Assembly (NCBI GenBank): GCA_016706685.1
Contig: JADJJE010000051.1
Coordinates: forward strand, 124,001-188,000
Direction of reading: 5' to 3'
From: Sandaracinaceae bacterium
GTDB taxonomy: Bacteria > Myxococcota_A > Polyangia > Polyangiales > Houyiibacteriaceae
Length of the DNA: 64,000 nucleotides
Shown here: positions 37,462-48,488 of the stretch, piece by piece
Layout of the letters: each line of letters opens with the position of its first letter
Position numbering within the stretch: position 1 is the stretch's first letter
Program-made: the position numbers and the translations under genes
Notes under the pieces: model-generated
The model's database searches: none
Seen by the model: the letters and a program-made list of their open reading frames with translations, nothing else
What the model was told of the DNA's origin: nothing

Positions 37462-38379
37462 ATGGTGGAAGCGGAATTGCGGTTGAGGCCCCGGCGCCCC
37501 GAGCAGCAACGACACACAGCGGTGCGCGCCGCCCTGCGCTGGGGAGTGCTGGCTGCGCTCGTCGGCCTCACACTGGGTCTCCCAGCTGGGGCCAGCGCGT
37601 TCATCGCGGAGGAAGAGCAAGAGGCGCCCGACACGCAGCCGTCCGCGCCGCCCCTCGCCACCACGCCGGCCCCCGCCCCCGCGCCAGCACCAGCCCCCAC
37701 TCCGCCGCCGCCCCAGCCGCGCACCACTCCGCCGCCCAGCACCACGGCCAGTCCGTCCACGGCGCAGCAGTCCACGGCGGGGCCCACGGAGAGCGCCCTC
37801 GACGAGGACGAGACCACCGACGATGGGGTCGGCCGCCACAACCGGCGGCGCTTCTTCTACCTCGAGGCCTCGGCCGGTTACTCCTGGGTCAAGCTCGGCC
37901 TCATCCGGGAAAACAACCTGGTCCCGGATGTCGAGCGCTTGAACGACACGGGCTACGCCATCGAGGGCGGCGCCGGCTTCTTCGTCTCGTTCATCACCCT
38001 CGGCATCCAGGCGGAGGTCGCCATGCACAGCAACTTCAACCTGGGCACGGTGCTGTTGGACCTGGGCATTCGCCTCCCCACCAAGCACCTCGAGCCCTAC
38101 TTCCGCTTCGGCATCGGCTACGCCTGGCTCTTCAACAGCAACCTGATCCCCGGTGTGAACGAGACCATCCGCGGCGTGGCTGCCAACCTGGGTATTGGCT
38201 TCGACTATATGGTCTCTCCGCTCTTCGCCATCGGCGTGGGCGGTGATGCCACGCTCTTCAACGTGCGTCGCTCCGGTGTGAATGGCGTACCCGCCATCAC
38301 CGACATCGACATTTCGGAGGAGGGCGACGCCATCGGTCTCCAGATCAGCGCGCTGGTGCAGCTCAGCCTGCACTTCTGA
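37462..38379 (+). CDS. outer-membrane beta-barrel protein
   Basis: A 305-aa protein from an ATG at 37462. The signal peptide GVLAALVGLTLGLPAGASA is followed by a Pro/Ala-rich linker (about residues 65-105) that could span the periplasm or surface layer. The rest alternates polar and hydrophobic residues in strand-like blocks (FYLEASAGYSWVKLGLIREN, PYFRFGIGYAWLFNSNLI, LFAIGVGGDATLF). The protein ends in LQISALVQLSLHF, with the terminal Phe typical of BAM substrates. The exact family is not recognised. It is followed 6 bp later by a lipoprotein gene. Confidence 0.8.
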   Translation: MVEAELRLRPRRPEQQRHTAVRAALRWGVLAALVGLTLGLPAGASAFIAEEEQEAPDTQPSAPPLATTPAPAPAPAPAPTPPPPQPRTTPPPSTTASPSTAQQSTAGPTESALDEDETTDDGVGRHNRRRFFYLEASAGYSWVKLGLIRENNLVPDVERLNDTGYAIEGGAGFFVSFITLGIQAEVAMHSNFNLGTVLLDLGIRLPTKHLEPYFRFGIGYAWLFNSNLIPGVNETIRGVAANLGIGFDYMVSPLFAIGVGGDATLFNVRRSGVNGVPAITDIDISEEGDAIGLQISALVQLSLHF

Positions 38380-38385
38380 GGCTTC

Positions 38386-39252
38386 GTGTCAGGTTTCTCG
38401 AATCGTGTGATCTCGCCGCTGATGCGCGCAGGCGCAGGCGCAGCGGCGTGCCTCGGGCTCGCGGTCGGCACCCACGGTTGCGGCCTGCTGCAGGACACGG
38501 ACACCCTGAACGGTGAGCCGCCCGTCATTCTCGAGGCTGGGCACCTGCCCGAGCTGCTGCGCTTCGCGGAGCTCTCGTCCACCACGCCCGAGCGCGTGCA
38601 GGCCGAGTTCCGCGCCCATCACCTCTACGTGGTGAGCACCGTGGGGCAGGAGCGGCAGGTGACCGAGCTGGGCGCGAACACCGGCCGGCCGTACGCGAGC
38701 GTGAGCGTCACCCGGCGCGAGAGCGGAGGCGTGCCCGTGGGGCCGCTGGGCGACGAGCTCAGCCTCACCTTCGAGTTCACCAGCTTCGACGAGGACGGAG
38801 ACGGGCCGCTGCGGCTGTTCGCCGTGCGCGTGACACAGCCCCTTCGCGCCCCGAGCGTCTGCCAGGCCGCGAGCGAGCTGGCCGTGCGTGAGGGCCTCGA
38901 CGGCTGCCACGCCGACAGCATCTACACCGCAGCCGCGCCAGACGCCGAGGGCTACTTCCACGCCTGCGTCTACGACGAGGACGACCTGCCCGTGGAGGTG
39001 CGCTGCGCCCCCAGCCCGGCGGGCGACATGCGCGTGCTCACCGTGACTGCCACGCTGGGCCGCATGGGCGAGGTGGGTGAGATCACGGGCAGAGCGGTCG
39101 AGCCCACGCGCGTGACGGAGGTGCCCGCGAGCACGGAGGTGGGACCATCGAGTCCGGTGGTGGAACCCGTGAGCCCGGAGGTGGAGCCCGCGAGTCCTGC
39201 CGAGCCTGCGGGTCCCATCGAGCCCCAGAGTCTACCCGTGGAGCCGCAGTAG
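38386..39252 (+). CDS. predicted lipoprotein with Pro/Glu/Val-rich tail
   Basis: A 288-aa protein from a GTG, 6 bp after the barrel gene. The N-terminal hydrophobic part (AGAGAAACLGLAVGTHGC) ends in a weak lipobox, so lipidation is probable but not sure. The body contains FEFTSFDEDGDGPLRLFAVRV and several Cys. The last 55 or so residues are a low-complexity tail of P-S-P-E-V units (SSPVVEPVSPEVEPASPAEP). I do not recognise a family. It probably shares a transcript with the preceding outer-membrane protein gene. Confidence 0.7.
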   Translation: MSGFSNRVISPLMRAGAGAAACLGLAVGTHGCGLLQDTDTLNGEPPVILEAGHLPELLRFAELSSTTPERVQAEFRAHHLYVVSTVGQERQVTELGANTGRPYASVSVTRRESGGVPVGPLGDELSLTFEFTSFDEDGDGPLRLFAVRVTQPLRAPSVCQAASELAVREGLDGCHADSIYTAAAPDAEGYFHACVYDEDDLPVEVRCAPSPAGDMRVLTVTATLGRMGEVGEITGRAVEPTRVTEVPASTEVGPSSPVVEPVSPEVEPASPAEPAGPIEPQSLPVEPQ

Positions 39253-39279
39253 TCCCCGCTTTCACGGGCGGAGGGAGCT

Positions 39280-39570
39280 TCAGTCCTGCAGCATCATGCG
39301 CACGTGCACCGGCACGGCCGTGTCCGGCAGCTTCAGCTCGCGCACGATGTTGGCAATCAGCAGGCGTTCCTGCGTGGTGATCTTTCCGTCGGCCATCGCC
39401 TCGGCGAACTTGGCCTCGAGGAAGCGGGTGAACACCTGCTGCACGTCGGCCTCGGACAGCACGCTGTGCTCCCGGTACGCCTTCAACGACTTGTGCTCGG
39501 CCACCTCTACGATGCCGTCGGCAAAGATGGACGCGAGCAGCTTGGCGAGCTCCGCCTTGGGTTCCGTCAT
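39280..39570 (-). CDS. TerB-like small helical protein
   Basis: A 96-aa protein, start at 39570 (MTEPKAELAKLLASIF). Two acidic motifs on helices, ADGIVEVAEHKSL and ADGKITTQERLLI, give it the look of a tellurite-resistance TerB/co-chaperone-type fold. The family name is an inference from these motifs only. It is cytoplasmic, with no signal. It is divergent from the phosphoesterase gene, with 104 bp between the starts, and convergent with the lipoprotein gene. Confidence 0.65.
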   Translation of the reverse strand: MTEPKAELAKLLASIFADGIVEVAEHKSLKAYREHSVLSEADVQQVFTRFLEAKFAEAMADGKITTQERLLIANIVRELKLPDTAVPVHVRMMLQD

Positions 39571-39674
39571 GCTGCCGTCATACCACCATGACGGGGTCGC
39601 TCGCAGCACCGAAATGCATCTCGGCGCGGTGCCCCGTGTGGCACGCCGCACGCGTGGCAGGCAGACTGCCGGCG

Positions 39675-40682
39675 ATGAGAACGCTCATGCTGGCGTTGGT
39701 GCTCGGCCTGCTCGCCGGGTGCGACGATGAGGGGGTCGACGACGGCTACGTGCGGCTGGTGCTGCTGCCCGACACGCAGTGCTACACGCGCTTCGCGCCC
39801 GAGGTGATGGAGGCGCAGGCGCGCTTCATCGAGCGCCAGCAGGAGCGCATGAACATCGTGCACGTGGCGCACCTGGGCGACATCACGGACCTCGGCACCG
39901 AGGAGGAGTGGCAGCGCGCCCGCAGCGCCCTGCTGCCGCTGTTCGGGAGCGTGTCCATGACGCTGGTGAGCGGCAACCACGACCTCGGTGAGAACGGCAG
40001 CGCCAACACGCGGGCATCGCGCATGGACAGCACCTTCGCCCCAGCCGAGCTCATGGTGAGCGACACGTTCGATGGGGGTGTGCAGAACAGCTTCACGCTG
40101 GTGGAGGACAGGCTGCTGGTGCTGGGCCTCGAGTTCGCGCCGCGCGCCGCCGTGGTGGAGTGGGCCAGCGGCGTGCTCGCCGCCCACCCGGAGCGGGCCG
40201 CCATCGTGGTGACGCATGCCTATCTGGGTCCGGATGGTGAGCGCTACGACCACCTCGGGGACGCCCCGCAAGACTTCAGCCCCTACCAATATGGTGTGGC
40301 CAGCGGCGGCGACGTGCACGACGGCGAGGAGCTCTGGCAAGCGCTCATCAGCCAGCACGAGAACGTGGTCATGGTGGTCTCGGGCCACGTGCCGCAGGGC
40401 TTCGAAGTGCTGCTCAGCGAGGGCGCGGGCGGCCACGAGGTGGTGCAGCTGATGGCGGACTACCAGCGGGGCACGGCCTGTGACCCCAACGGCACCGATG
40501 GCCAAGGCTACTTGTTGCTGCTCGAGCTGCCCGAAGACGGCGTGGGCGACATCCGGGTGCGCTCGTACTCGCCGTTTCGAGAGCGCTGGCATCCGGACCA
40601 CCACGCGATGTTCGCCGACTGGGGGCCCCGCTTCCAGCAAGTGGGATCACGCTTGATGGCGGACCTCGGACTGACCCCCTGA
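39675..40682 (+). CDS. calcineurin-like metallophosphoesterase, lipoprotein
   Basis: A 335-aa protein with a short lipoprotein signal (MRTLMLALVLGLLAGC, Cys16). The metallophosphoesterase motifs appear in order: PDTQCY (D near residue 32), HLGDITD, SGNHD, VVTHAY, SGHVPQ. These supply the two-metal site, so activity on phosphate esters is expected. The family is broad and the substrate is unknown. Outer- or inner-membrane location cannot be decided from the Asp-Asp after the Cys, although that pair would favour the inner membrane in enteric bacteria. Confidence 0.88.
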   Translation: MRTLMLALVLGLLAGCDDEGVDDGYVRLVLLPDTQCYTRFAPEVMEAQARFIERQQERMNIVHVAHLGDITDLGTEEEWQRARSALLPLFGSVSMTLVSGNHDLGENGSANTRASRMDSTFAPAELMVSDTFDGGVQNSFTLVEDRLLVLGLEFAPRAAVVEWASGVLAAHPERAAIVVTHAYLGPDGERYDHLGDAPQDFSPYQYGVASGGDVHDGEELWQALISQHENVVMVVSGHVPQGFEVLLSEGAGGHEVVQLMADYQRGTACDPNGTDGQGYLLLLELPEDGVGDIRVRSYSPFRERWHPDHHAMFADWGPRFQQVGSRLMADLGLTP

Positions 40683-40732
40683 GCTAGCGACCTCTTGACC
40701 ACCAGGCTAAAGGCTAATAGCCTGTAGCCGTC

Positions 40733-41989
40733 ATGCGCGAGACCTCCACCGACTACCAGCACCCCTTCCGTCCGCCGCCTGTCGCCGCGCTCAACCGCTT
40801 GGCTGCCATGCTGGGCCGCGATGATGGACGCCTCGACGCCCACGCCATGGTGCGCGGCGCCGAGAAGGCCACCGGCCTGTCCGACTTCGGGCCCGAATTC
40901 GACATCAGGCCGCTCGAGAAGCTGTGTGAGAGCGTGGCGGCCGAGGCGCACCTCACGCCCGTGGGCTTGGCCATCACGCGCGGCCGGCTGACCGCCATCC
41001 TGCAGAACCGCCTGCGCGCCGAGGCGCTCTTCGCGCAGCACCCCGAGATCCTGCGGTACGAGCCGAAGGCGCCCATCATCATCGCGGGCTTGCAGCGCAC
41101 CGGCACCACCATGCTTCATCGCCTGCTTTCAGCCGACCCGCACCTGCGCGCGCTGGCGGGCTACGAGGTGCTGGACCCGGTGCCGCCGTCAGAGCGCCGC
41201 ACCAAGCTGCTGGGGCGAGACCCGCGCTTGCTGCAGGCCAAGCTGGCCGAGCGCGCGCTCGCGTATCTGGCGCCGGACTTCTTCGCCATCCACCCGGTGG
41301 AGGCCGAGTCGCCCGAAGAAGAGGTCATGCTGCTGGACTACACGTTCCTGAGCACCGTACCCGAGGCCACCCTGCGTGTGCCCAGCTTCTCGAGCTGGCT
41401 CGAGGACCAGGACCAGGGCCCCGCCTACCGCTACCTGCGCCGGCTGCTCAAGCTGTTGGCGTGGAAACAGGAGGGCCGCCGGTTCGTGCTGAAGACGCCG
41501 CACCACCTCGAGTGGTTCGACACGTTGCTGGAAGTGTTCCCGGACGCGAAGATCGTGCAGACGCACCGCGACCCGCTGCAGACCACCGCGTCGTTCTGCA
41601 GCATGGTCACGCACGGCCGCGGGGTGTTCAGCGACCAGGTGGACCCGCTCGAGGTGGGGCGCGACTGGACCAACAAGGTGGTGCGCATGATCACGCGCGC
41701 GACCGAGGCGCGTGAGCGCCACGACGCCTCGCACTTCCTGGACGTGTCCTACTACGACCTGATGAGGGATCCGCTGGTGCAGATGGAGCGCATCTACGCG
41801 TTCGCCGGCCAGCCCTTCGACGCGTCCACGCGTGCGGGCATCGAGGCCTCCCACGAGAGCAGCCCGCAGCATCGCTATGGCAAGCACGTGTACAAGCTCG
41901 AGAGCTTCGGGCTCGAGGCCGAGGCGCTGAACGCGCGCTTCGCGACGTACCGCGAACGCTTCCAGATCCCGCGCGAAGACCGGCGCTAG
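40733..41989 (+). CDS. sulfotransferase family 3-like protein
   Basis: A 418-aa protein. The PAPS loop is IIIAGLQRTGTTMLHRLLSA (QRTGTT at 121-126). The 3'-phosphate-binding segment is IVQTHRDPLQTTASFCSM. RFVLKTPHHLEWFDTLLEVFP between them is typical of this large bacterial family. The N-terminal 110 residues are helical and family-specific. Similar proteins are common in actinobacteria and myxobacteria, with few known substrates. It lies 8 kb from the capsule genes, so a role there is unproven. Confidence 0.88.
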   Translation: MRETSTDYQHPFRPPPVAALNRLAAMLGRDDGRLDAHAMVRGAEKATGLSDFGPEFDIRPLEKLCESVAAEAHLTPVGLAITRGRLTAILQNRLRAEALFAQHPEILRYEPKAPIIIAGLQRTGTTMLHRLLSADPHLRALAGYEVLDPVPPSERRTKLLGRDPRLLQAKLAERALAYLAPDFFAIHPVEAESPEEEVMLLDYTFLSTVPEATLRVPSFSSWLEDQDQGPAYRYLRRLLKLLAWKQEGRRFVLKTPHHLEWFDTLLEVFPDAKIVQTHRDPLQTTASFCSMVTHGRGVFSDQVDPLEVGRDWTNKVVRMITRATEARERHDASHFLDVSYYDLMRDPLVQMERIYAFAGQPFDASTRAGIEASHESSPQHRYGKHVYKLESFGLEAEALNARFATYRERFQIPREDRR

Positions 41990-42007
41990 CGGCTACGCTC
42001 CCGAGCG

Positions 42008-42922
42008 ATGTGCAGCGAGCCCCCGTGCCAGAACGGCTTCTTGGTTCCCCTCGGTGACTCCGTGCGCATGCCAGAGAACGCCCCGGGGCTCTGGTGGCGT
42101 GCCACCCGCGATGGGGATGCGGCCAACGGCGAGAGCGTGCTGGTGACACTGGTGGGCAGCCCCGGCGTGCCGGCCCGTGACCTGGACGTCTCGCGCAGCT
42201 GGGTGGCCCCGCGCATGGTCGAGGGCGAGGCCCAGCCGGGGGGGGTGCTGCTGGCGGTGCCGCTGGTGGCCGGGCAGCACCTGCACGTGGAGGCCAGCGA
42301 CGCATGCGCCATTGGGGGGCGCGCGCCCTTCATCGCCAGCGTGGCCATCACGCCGAGCGTCCCCATTCCCACGCGTCTCGGGAGCCTGACCGCGACTGCG
42401 CCCGTTCAGGGTCCCCTCACCATTGCGAGCGACGGCGGTGGCTGCAGCCGCGAGGCCCAGGCGGTGCACGTGGACGTGGCGCTCACGCTGGACGCCGCGG
42501 CCCAGCCCTGGGCCGACCTGCTGCTCTACGAGACCCGCGTGGACGGGGTGCGCTACGTGGCCGCCGAGAGCGCCATCCATGGGCCACCACCCCACGTGAG
42601 CTGGGTGGGTCGCGGGCGCGACCGCATCTTTGCGCTGTGCGAAGGCACGTCAGCCACAGGGGATGAGTCCGCTGGGCTCTCGCCAGGGCTACACGAGGTG
42701 CGGCTCGTCGCGCGGCTCCCGGGCAGCGACGCTCGTATCGTTTCAGATAACCTCCGCGTGGAGTTGGTGTGCCCCAGTGTGCCAGGCGATGGCGACGCGG
42801 CCGATGAGCTCTACGACGCGGTCTCGTTCCAGACCGGCGCGGTGGTGGTGGCCGCGCAGCTGGCGCTGCTTCTGTACATCATGATGACACGCAGCCGCCG
42901 CCGCGGGCGCCCGCCGAAGTAG
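42008..42922 (+). CDS. hypothetical C-tail-anchored protein
   Basis: A 304-aa protein with a C-terminal membrane segment (TGAVVVAAQLALLLYIMMT) and a basic end (RSRRRGRPPK), like a membrane anchor. It begins at ATG 42008, the first start after an in-frame stop at 41987, and no signal peptide precedes CSEPPCQNGFLVPLGD. Yet the chain contains several Cys and beta-rich blocks of the type seen in exported proteins. The N-terminus may have been lost, or the protein may be tail-anchored. No family recognised. Confidence 0.65.
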   Translation: MCSEPPCQNGFLVPLGDSVRMPENAPGLWWRATRDGDAANGESVLVTLVGSPGVPARDLDVSRSWVAPRMVEGEAQPGGVLLAVPLVAGQHLHVEASDACAIGGRAPFIASVAITPSVPIPTRLGSLTATAPVQGPLTIASDGGGCSREAQAVHVDVALTLDAAAQPWADLLLYETRVDGVRYVAAESAIHGPPPHVSWVGRGRDRIFALCEGTSATGDESAGLSPGLHEVRLVARLPGSDARIVSDNLRVELVCPSVPGDGDAADELYDAVSFQTGAVVVAAQLALLLYIMMTRSRRRGRPPK

Positions 42923-43024
42923 CCCATGTGACACCGCGTGCCTAAGGTGCCCCGCCGGAGTATCCCTGATACGGTGACCGTTCGCTCTTCGCGCCGCAGG
43001 ACGCCGGCAGGACGGACACTCAGG

Positions 43025-44884
43025 ATGACATGGAACAAGTTGCTGGCGGCTACGCTGGCTCTCGCGTGCTTTGGGACCACCCCGGTCTCGGCCCAGACCA
43101 CCTTGGTCGGTGACCTCGGAGGCGCCGCGGGCTACGGCACCAACTGCATGTCGCCCAACGATGACGGCTCGTCCAACGCCATCAACATCAGCGACGCGTT
43201 CCCCGCGGGGCTGCAGTTCTTCACGCAGACGCACAGCCAGATCTTCGTGAACACCAACGGCAACATCACGTTCGGTGCGGCGCTCCCCCAGTACTCGCCC
43301 AACGCCTTCCCGGTGGCCGACCGCCCCATGATCGCGCCGTACTGGGCCGACGTGGACATCCGCACCATCCGCACGCCCTCGTGCACCAGCATCTCGTCTT
43401 CGACGTGCAACAGCAACAGCAACAGCGGACGCCGCTGCGAGCAGCCCTTCTTCACGGGCGCCCCCGGCAACGGCACATGTCTGAACCCCGTGGACAACGG
43501 CGTGTGGTGGCACACCGAGCCGGGCCGCATCGTGGTCACGTGGGACCAGGTCAACTACTTCTTCTGTCGCGATGATCACAAGATGAGCTTCCAGCTCATC
43601 CTCAGCGAGCCCGAGGGCTGCTCCACCGCCGGCGACTTCGACGTCGAGTTTCGCTTCGAGACCTGCGGCTGGAACACGGGCGTCGCCAGCGGGGGCGGTG
43701 CCGATGGTCTGCCGCGCCGCCGCTTGTGCAACGCCGGCGAAGCACCCAACAACAACCTGAGCTTCAGCTGCAGCGAGGCCACCACGGGCTGCTGCGCCCA
43801 GCCCGCGCAGGCGGGCTTCGACGCGGGCAACACGGTGGACTTCGTGGAGATCATGGGCTCGCGCACCGCCACCATCCACAACACCATGTGCCAGCAGTCC
43901 AACGTGGGCGAGGCCGGCGTGTGGCGCTTCCAGATCCGCGCTGGCGTGGTGCAGTGCCCGAACGCCGGCCAGCCCTGCGACACCGGCATGGAGGGCATCT
44001 GCTCCCAGGGCATCGTGTCGTGCGTGGGCGTGCAGGCCGAGGAGTGCAACCCCGTGCTCACCGCCTCGCCGGACCTGTGCGACGCGCTCGACAACGACTG
44101 CGACGGCTCCGTGGACGAGAACACCATGACGCAGCGCCCGTGCGAGCCCGGCCTGGTCTGTGACCGTGGCCAGTGCGTGGGTGACTGCGGCGAGTTCGGC
44201 TGTCCCGGCGCCCAGCTGTGCACGGACGACGGTCTGTGTGTGGACCCGGGCTGTCAGACGGTCATGTGCCCGGACGGCCAGCGCTGCGTGGGCGGCGGCT
44301 GCGTCAACGCTTGTACCGGGGTGGTCTGCCCCTTCGGTCAGTCGTGCTTCTCGGGCGTCTGCGTGGACGTCTGTGACACGGTGGTGTGCGACGCCGAGTG
44401 CCAGGTGTGCGACGCAGGGGCGTGCCAGACGCGCTGCGACCTCACACCCTGCGGCGCCGGCGAGACGTGCCTCGCGGACGGTCGCTGCGTGGTGGATGCG
44501 TGCGCCAGCGTCACGTGCAACACCGGCACCCACTGCGATGCTGGGGCGTGCGTGGACGACTGTCAGGGCGCGAGCTGCCCCGGCAGCCAGGTGTGCATGG
44601 CCGGCGAGTGCGTGCCGGACACCAGCGGCGGCGGTGACATGGGCACCGGTGGTGTCGACATGGGCACCAGCGGCGGCGACAGCGGCACCGGCACCGGCGA
44701 CAGCGGCACCATCGCGGACGGCGGCAACGCGGATGGCGGTGGGCGCGTCCCGCCCAGCTCCTCGGGCTGTGGCTGCAGCGTCCCGGACCGCGCAGGGGAG
44801 CCCCACGCGGCGGGTGCGCTGATGCTACTCTTCGGTGTGCTCTGGCGCCGCGGTCGGCGTCGGGAAGCTCGTCGAAAGGGCTGA
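43025..44884 (+). CDS. NIDO-domain Cys-rich MYXO-CTERM surface protein
   Basis: A 619-aa secreted protein. The ATG at 43025 gives the signal KLLAATLALACFGTTPVSAQ. A nidogen-type (NIDO) domain follows (TNGNITFGAALPQYSP, MIAPYWADVDIRT, RIVVTWDQVNYF). Then comes a metal-binding DALDNDCDGSVDE motif (MopE-like) and about nine Cys-rich repeats (CPDGQRCVGGGCV, CGAGETCLADGRC and similar). The end has a Gly/Asp linker, GCGCSVP, a hydrophobic stretch and RRGRRREARRKG, a MYXO-CTERM tail. It is probably displayed on the cell surface after processing. It overlaps the next gene. Confidence 0.9.
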   Translation: MTWNKLLAATLALACFGTTPVSAQTTLVGDLGGAAGYGTNCMSPNDDGSSNAINISDAFPAGLQFFTQTHSQIFVNTNGNITFGAALPQYSPNAFPVADRPMIAPYWADVDIRTIRTPSCTSISSSTCNSNSNSGRRCEQPFFTGAPGNGTCLNPVDNGVWWHTEPGRIVVTWDQVNYFFCRDDHKMSFQLILSEPEGCSTAGDFDVEFRFETCGWNTGVASGGGADGLPRRRLCNAGEAPNNNLSFSCSEATTGCCAQPAQAGFDAGNTVDFVEIMGSRTATIHNTMCQQSNVGEAGVWRFQIRAGVVQCPNAGQPCDTGMEGICSQGIVSCVGVQAEECNPVLTASPDLCDALDNDCDGSVDENTMTQRPCEPGLVCDRGQCVGDCGEFGCPGAQLCTDDGLCVDPGCQTVMCPDGQRCVGGGCVNACTGVVCPFGQSCFSGVCVDVCDTVVCDAECQVCDAGACQTRCDLTPCGAGETCLADGRCVVDACASVTCNTGTHCDAGACVDDCQGASCPGSQVCMAGECVPDTSGGGDMGTGGVDMGTSGGDSGTGTGDSGTIADGGNADGGGRVPPSSSGCGCSVPDRAGEPHAAGALMLLFGVLWRRGRRREARRKG

Positions 44885-45990
44885 GTCTGCGCCACGTCCA
44901 TTCCCCCGCTGCGGCTCTCGGGCTCGCGCTCGCCGTCCTCGTAACGGTGGCGACGGGGGCGGGGGCCATGACGGGTTGCGTGGTGGAGGCGCCGCCTCCT
45001 CCGGGCGCGGCGCCGGACCTCGGGACGGACAACGGCCTCGTCGTGGACCCGAACGCCTGCGAGGTGGTCTCGGTCGAGGCCACGCGCGAGGCGCCCTCGG
45101 TGCTGGTGCTGCTGGACCGCTCGGGCAGCATGTACGTGCCCCCGCTCGACCGCTGGACGCCCGCCGTGTCGGCCATCAATCAGGTGGTGAGCACGCACGA
45201 GGGCGGCATCGCCTTTGGGCTCGGCATCTTCGGTGAGGGCTATGGCTGCGGCAGCGGGCGCGTGCGCATACCCCCCGGGCCGGGCACGGCCGCGGACATC
45301 GCCAGCCAGCTGAGCGGCGACCCGGCCATGGTGACGGGGGGCGGGACCCCCACGGCCGCCATGCTGGAGCTCGCCGCGCGGTACTACGCCACCCGCGGCG
45401 GCGACGGCCCGCGTTACGTGGTGCTGGTCACGGACGGCGCCCCCAACTGCAACGCGCTCCAGTCCGGGCGCACGCGCTGCATCTGCACCCTCACGGACTG
45501 CGAGAGCACGCCCAGCCCCTGGCTGGGTTGCCTGGACGACCGCAACACCATCGACGCGGTGGGAGCCCTGGCCGCTGCGGGCATCCCCACCTGGGTCATC
45601 GGCTACGACACGCCCGAGCTGGCCAACACGCTCGATGCGATGGCGCTCGCCGGGGGCACCGGGCGGAGCACCTACATCCCCGTGGAAGATCAGGCCACGC
45701 TCTCGGCGGCCCTCGACGGCATCGCCGCCGAGCTGGTCAGCTGCGCGTTCACGCTGTCGGCGGCTCCTGGCGACCCATCCTACGTGCGCGTCCTGCTAGA
45801 CGGCGCCGCGGTGCCGCATGGCTCGCAGATGCCGGCGAGCGGGAGCCTCGACCCCGCCATCACCGGCACGTTCGTCATCGAGGGTGGCAACCGCGTCCGC
45901 CTCGAGGGCGCCGCCTGCGAGCGCCTCCAAGACGGCCAGCCCCACGACCTCACCATCACGCGGGAGTGCGAGCCCGTCATCTTCGAGTAG
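44881..45990 (+). CDS. VWA-domain lipoprotein, apparent CTG start
   Basis: A von Willebrand A protein. The MIDAS site is VLVLLDRSGSMYV, with YVVLVTDGAPNC completing the metal site. The first ATG/GTG (44947) would leave only 10 residues before the lipobox TGC. The frame upstream reads a good signal peptide (LGLALAVLVTVATGAG) beginning at CTG 44881, which overlaps the preceding stop as CTGA. I therefore annotate from 44881 (369 aa) with reserve. It probably mediates adhesion or scaffolding at the envelope. It is followed 9 bp later by a sigma54 activator. Confidence 0.75.
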   Translation: MSLRHVHSPAAALGLALAVLVTVATGAGAMTGCVVEAPPPPGAAPDLGTDNGLVVDPNACEVVSVEATREAPSVLVLLDRSGSMYVPPLDRWTPAVSAINQVVSTHEGGIAFGLGIFGEGYGCGSGRVRIPPGPGTAADIASQLSGDPAMVTGGGTPTAAMLELAARYYATRGGDGPRYVVLVTDGAPNCNALQSGRTRCICTLTDCESTPSPWLGCLDDRNTIDAVGALAAAGIPTWVIGYDTPELANTLDAMALAGGTGRSTYIPVEDQATLSAALDGIAAELVSCAFTLSAAPGDPSYVRVLLDGAAVPHGSQMPASGSLDPAITGTFVIEGGNRVRLEGAACERLQDGQPHDLTITRECEPVIFE

Positions 45991-45999
45991 GCTGCGACC

Positions 46000-47793
<1,794 letters not shown>

Positions 47794-47846
47794 CGCAGAC
47801 GGCGGAGCGGACCCTGACATCCGTGTCAGCCTCACCACCGCGCGCC

Positions 47847-48488
47847 ATGACGAAAATGTCCGAGATTTTGCTGCCAACTCGCCCAAAGACGCCTGAATTC
47901 AGGGGCGGCACGTGGATTGCAAAGTTGGCCTCTCGGATGCTCACGCTCACGTCCAGCCTGGCCCTCACGGGATGCCTCGCCTTCGACAAGGTGGAGCTGC
48001 CGGAGATCCCGGACTACCCGCCCTCGGTGCTGGACGACATGCGCACGCCCTACCCGTCGACCGGCATCATCGAGCTCGACTTCCCCGAGGACGACGACCA
48101 AGACCCGCTGCCGCTCATGGTGGTCATTCGCGACCCGAACATCTCGCAGACGTTGAGCTATCGCGTCTTCGTGGACGGCAACCCCAACGAGCCTGGCTTG
48201 CGCGTGGCCGAGGACGTGCCGCCGACCATGCCCACCCGCGAGCTGGAGCGTCCGGTGACGGTGAACGTCCCGTTGGCCCGCTTGAGGCCCAACGGCTGCC
48301 ACCGTGTGGAGCTGATCGTGTCCGGCGGCTTCGGCACCGGCGTGGATCCGCGCGCCCCCGAGCTCACCAACGACTTCGCGAGCATGGTCTGGTGGGTGCG
48401 CAGCAGCGACGGCTCCATCACCAGCATCGACCTCGAGGCTTGCCCCGCGGCGCTCGTCCCGGTGCAGCGGAACCCGAATCCCACATGA
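47847..48488 (+). CDS. predicted lipoprotein
   Basis: About 213 aa. Start uncertain: ATGs at 47847, 47856 and 47937 and a TTG at 47925 all precede the signal segment RMLTLTSSLALTGC, whose lipobox is LTGC. The mature part begins LAFDKVELPEIPDYPPSV and has an Ig-like look (ISQTLSYRVFVDGNPNEPG, RPNGCHRVELIVSGG). No family is recognised. The stop overlaps the next ATG by 4 bp, so the two lipoproteins are likely made in equal amounts. Confidence 0.75.
   Translation: MTKMSEILLPTRPKTPEFRGGTWIAKLASRMLTLTSSLALTGCLAFDKVELPEIPDYPPSVLDDMRTPYPSTGIIELDFPEDDDQDPLPLMVVIRDPNISQTLSYRVFVDGNPNEPGLRVAEDVPPTMPTRELERPVTVNVPLARLRPNGCHRVELIVSGGFGTGVDPRAPELTNDFASMVWWVRSSDGSITSIDLEACPAALVPVQRNPNPT

Noticed and set aside
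40695..40720. TTGACC followed by TAATAG before the sulfotransferase gene at 40733
   Set aside because: The spacer is only 14 bp, too short for a normal sigma70 promoter. The small palindrome aggctaatagcct there may be chance.
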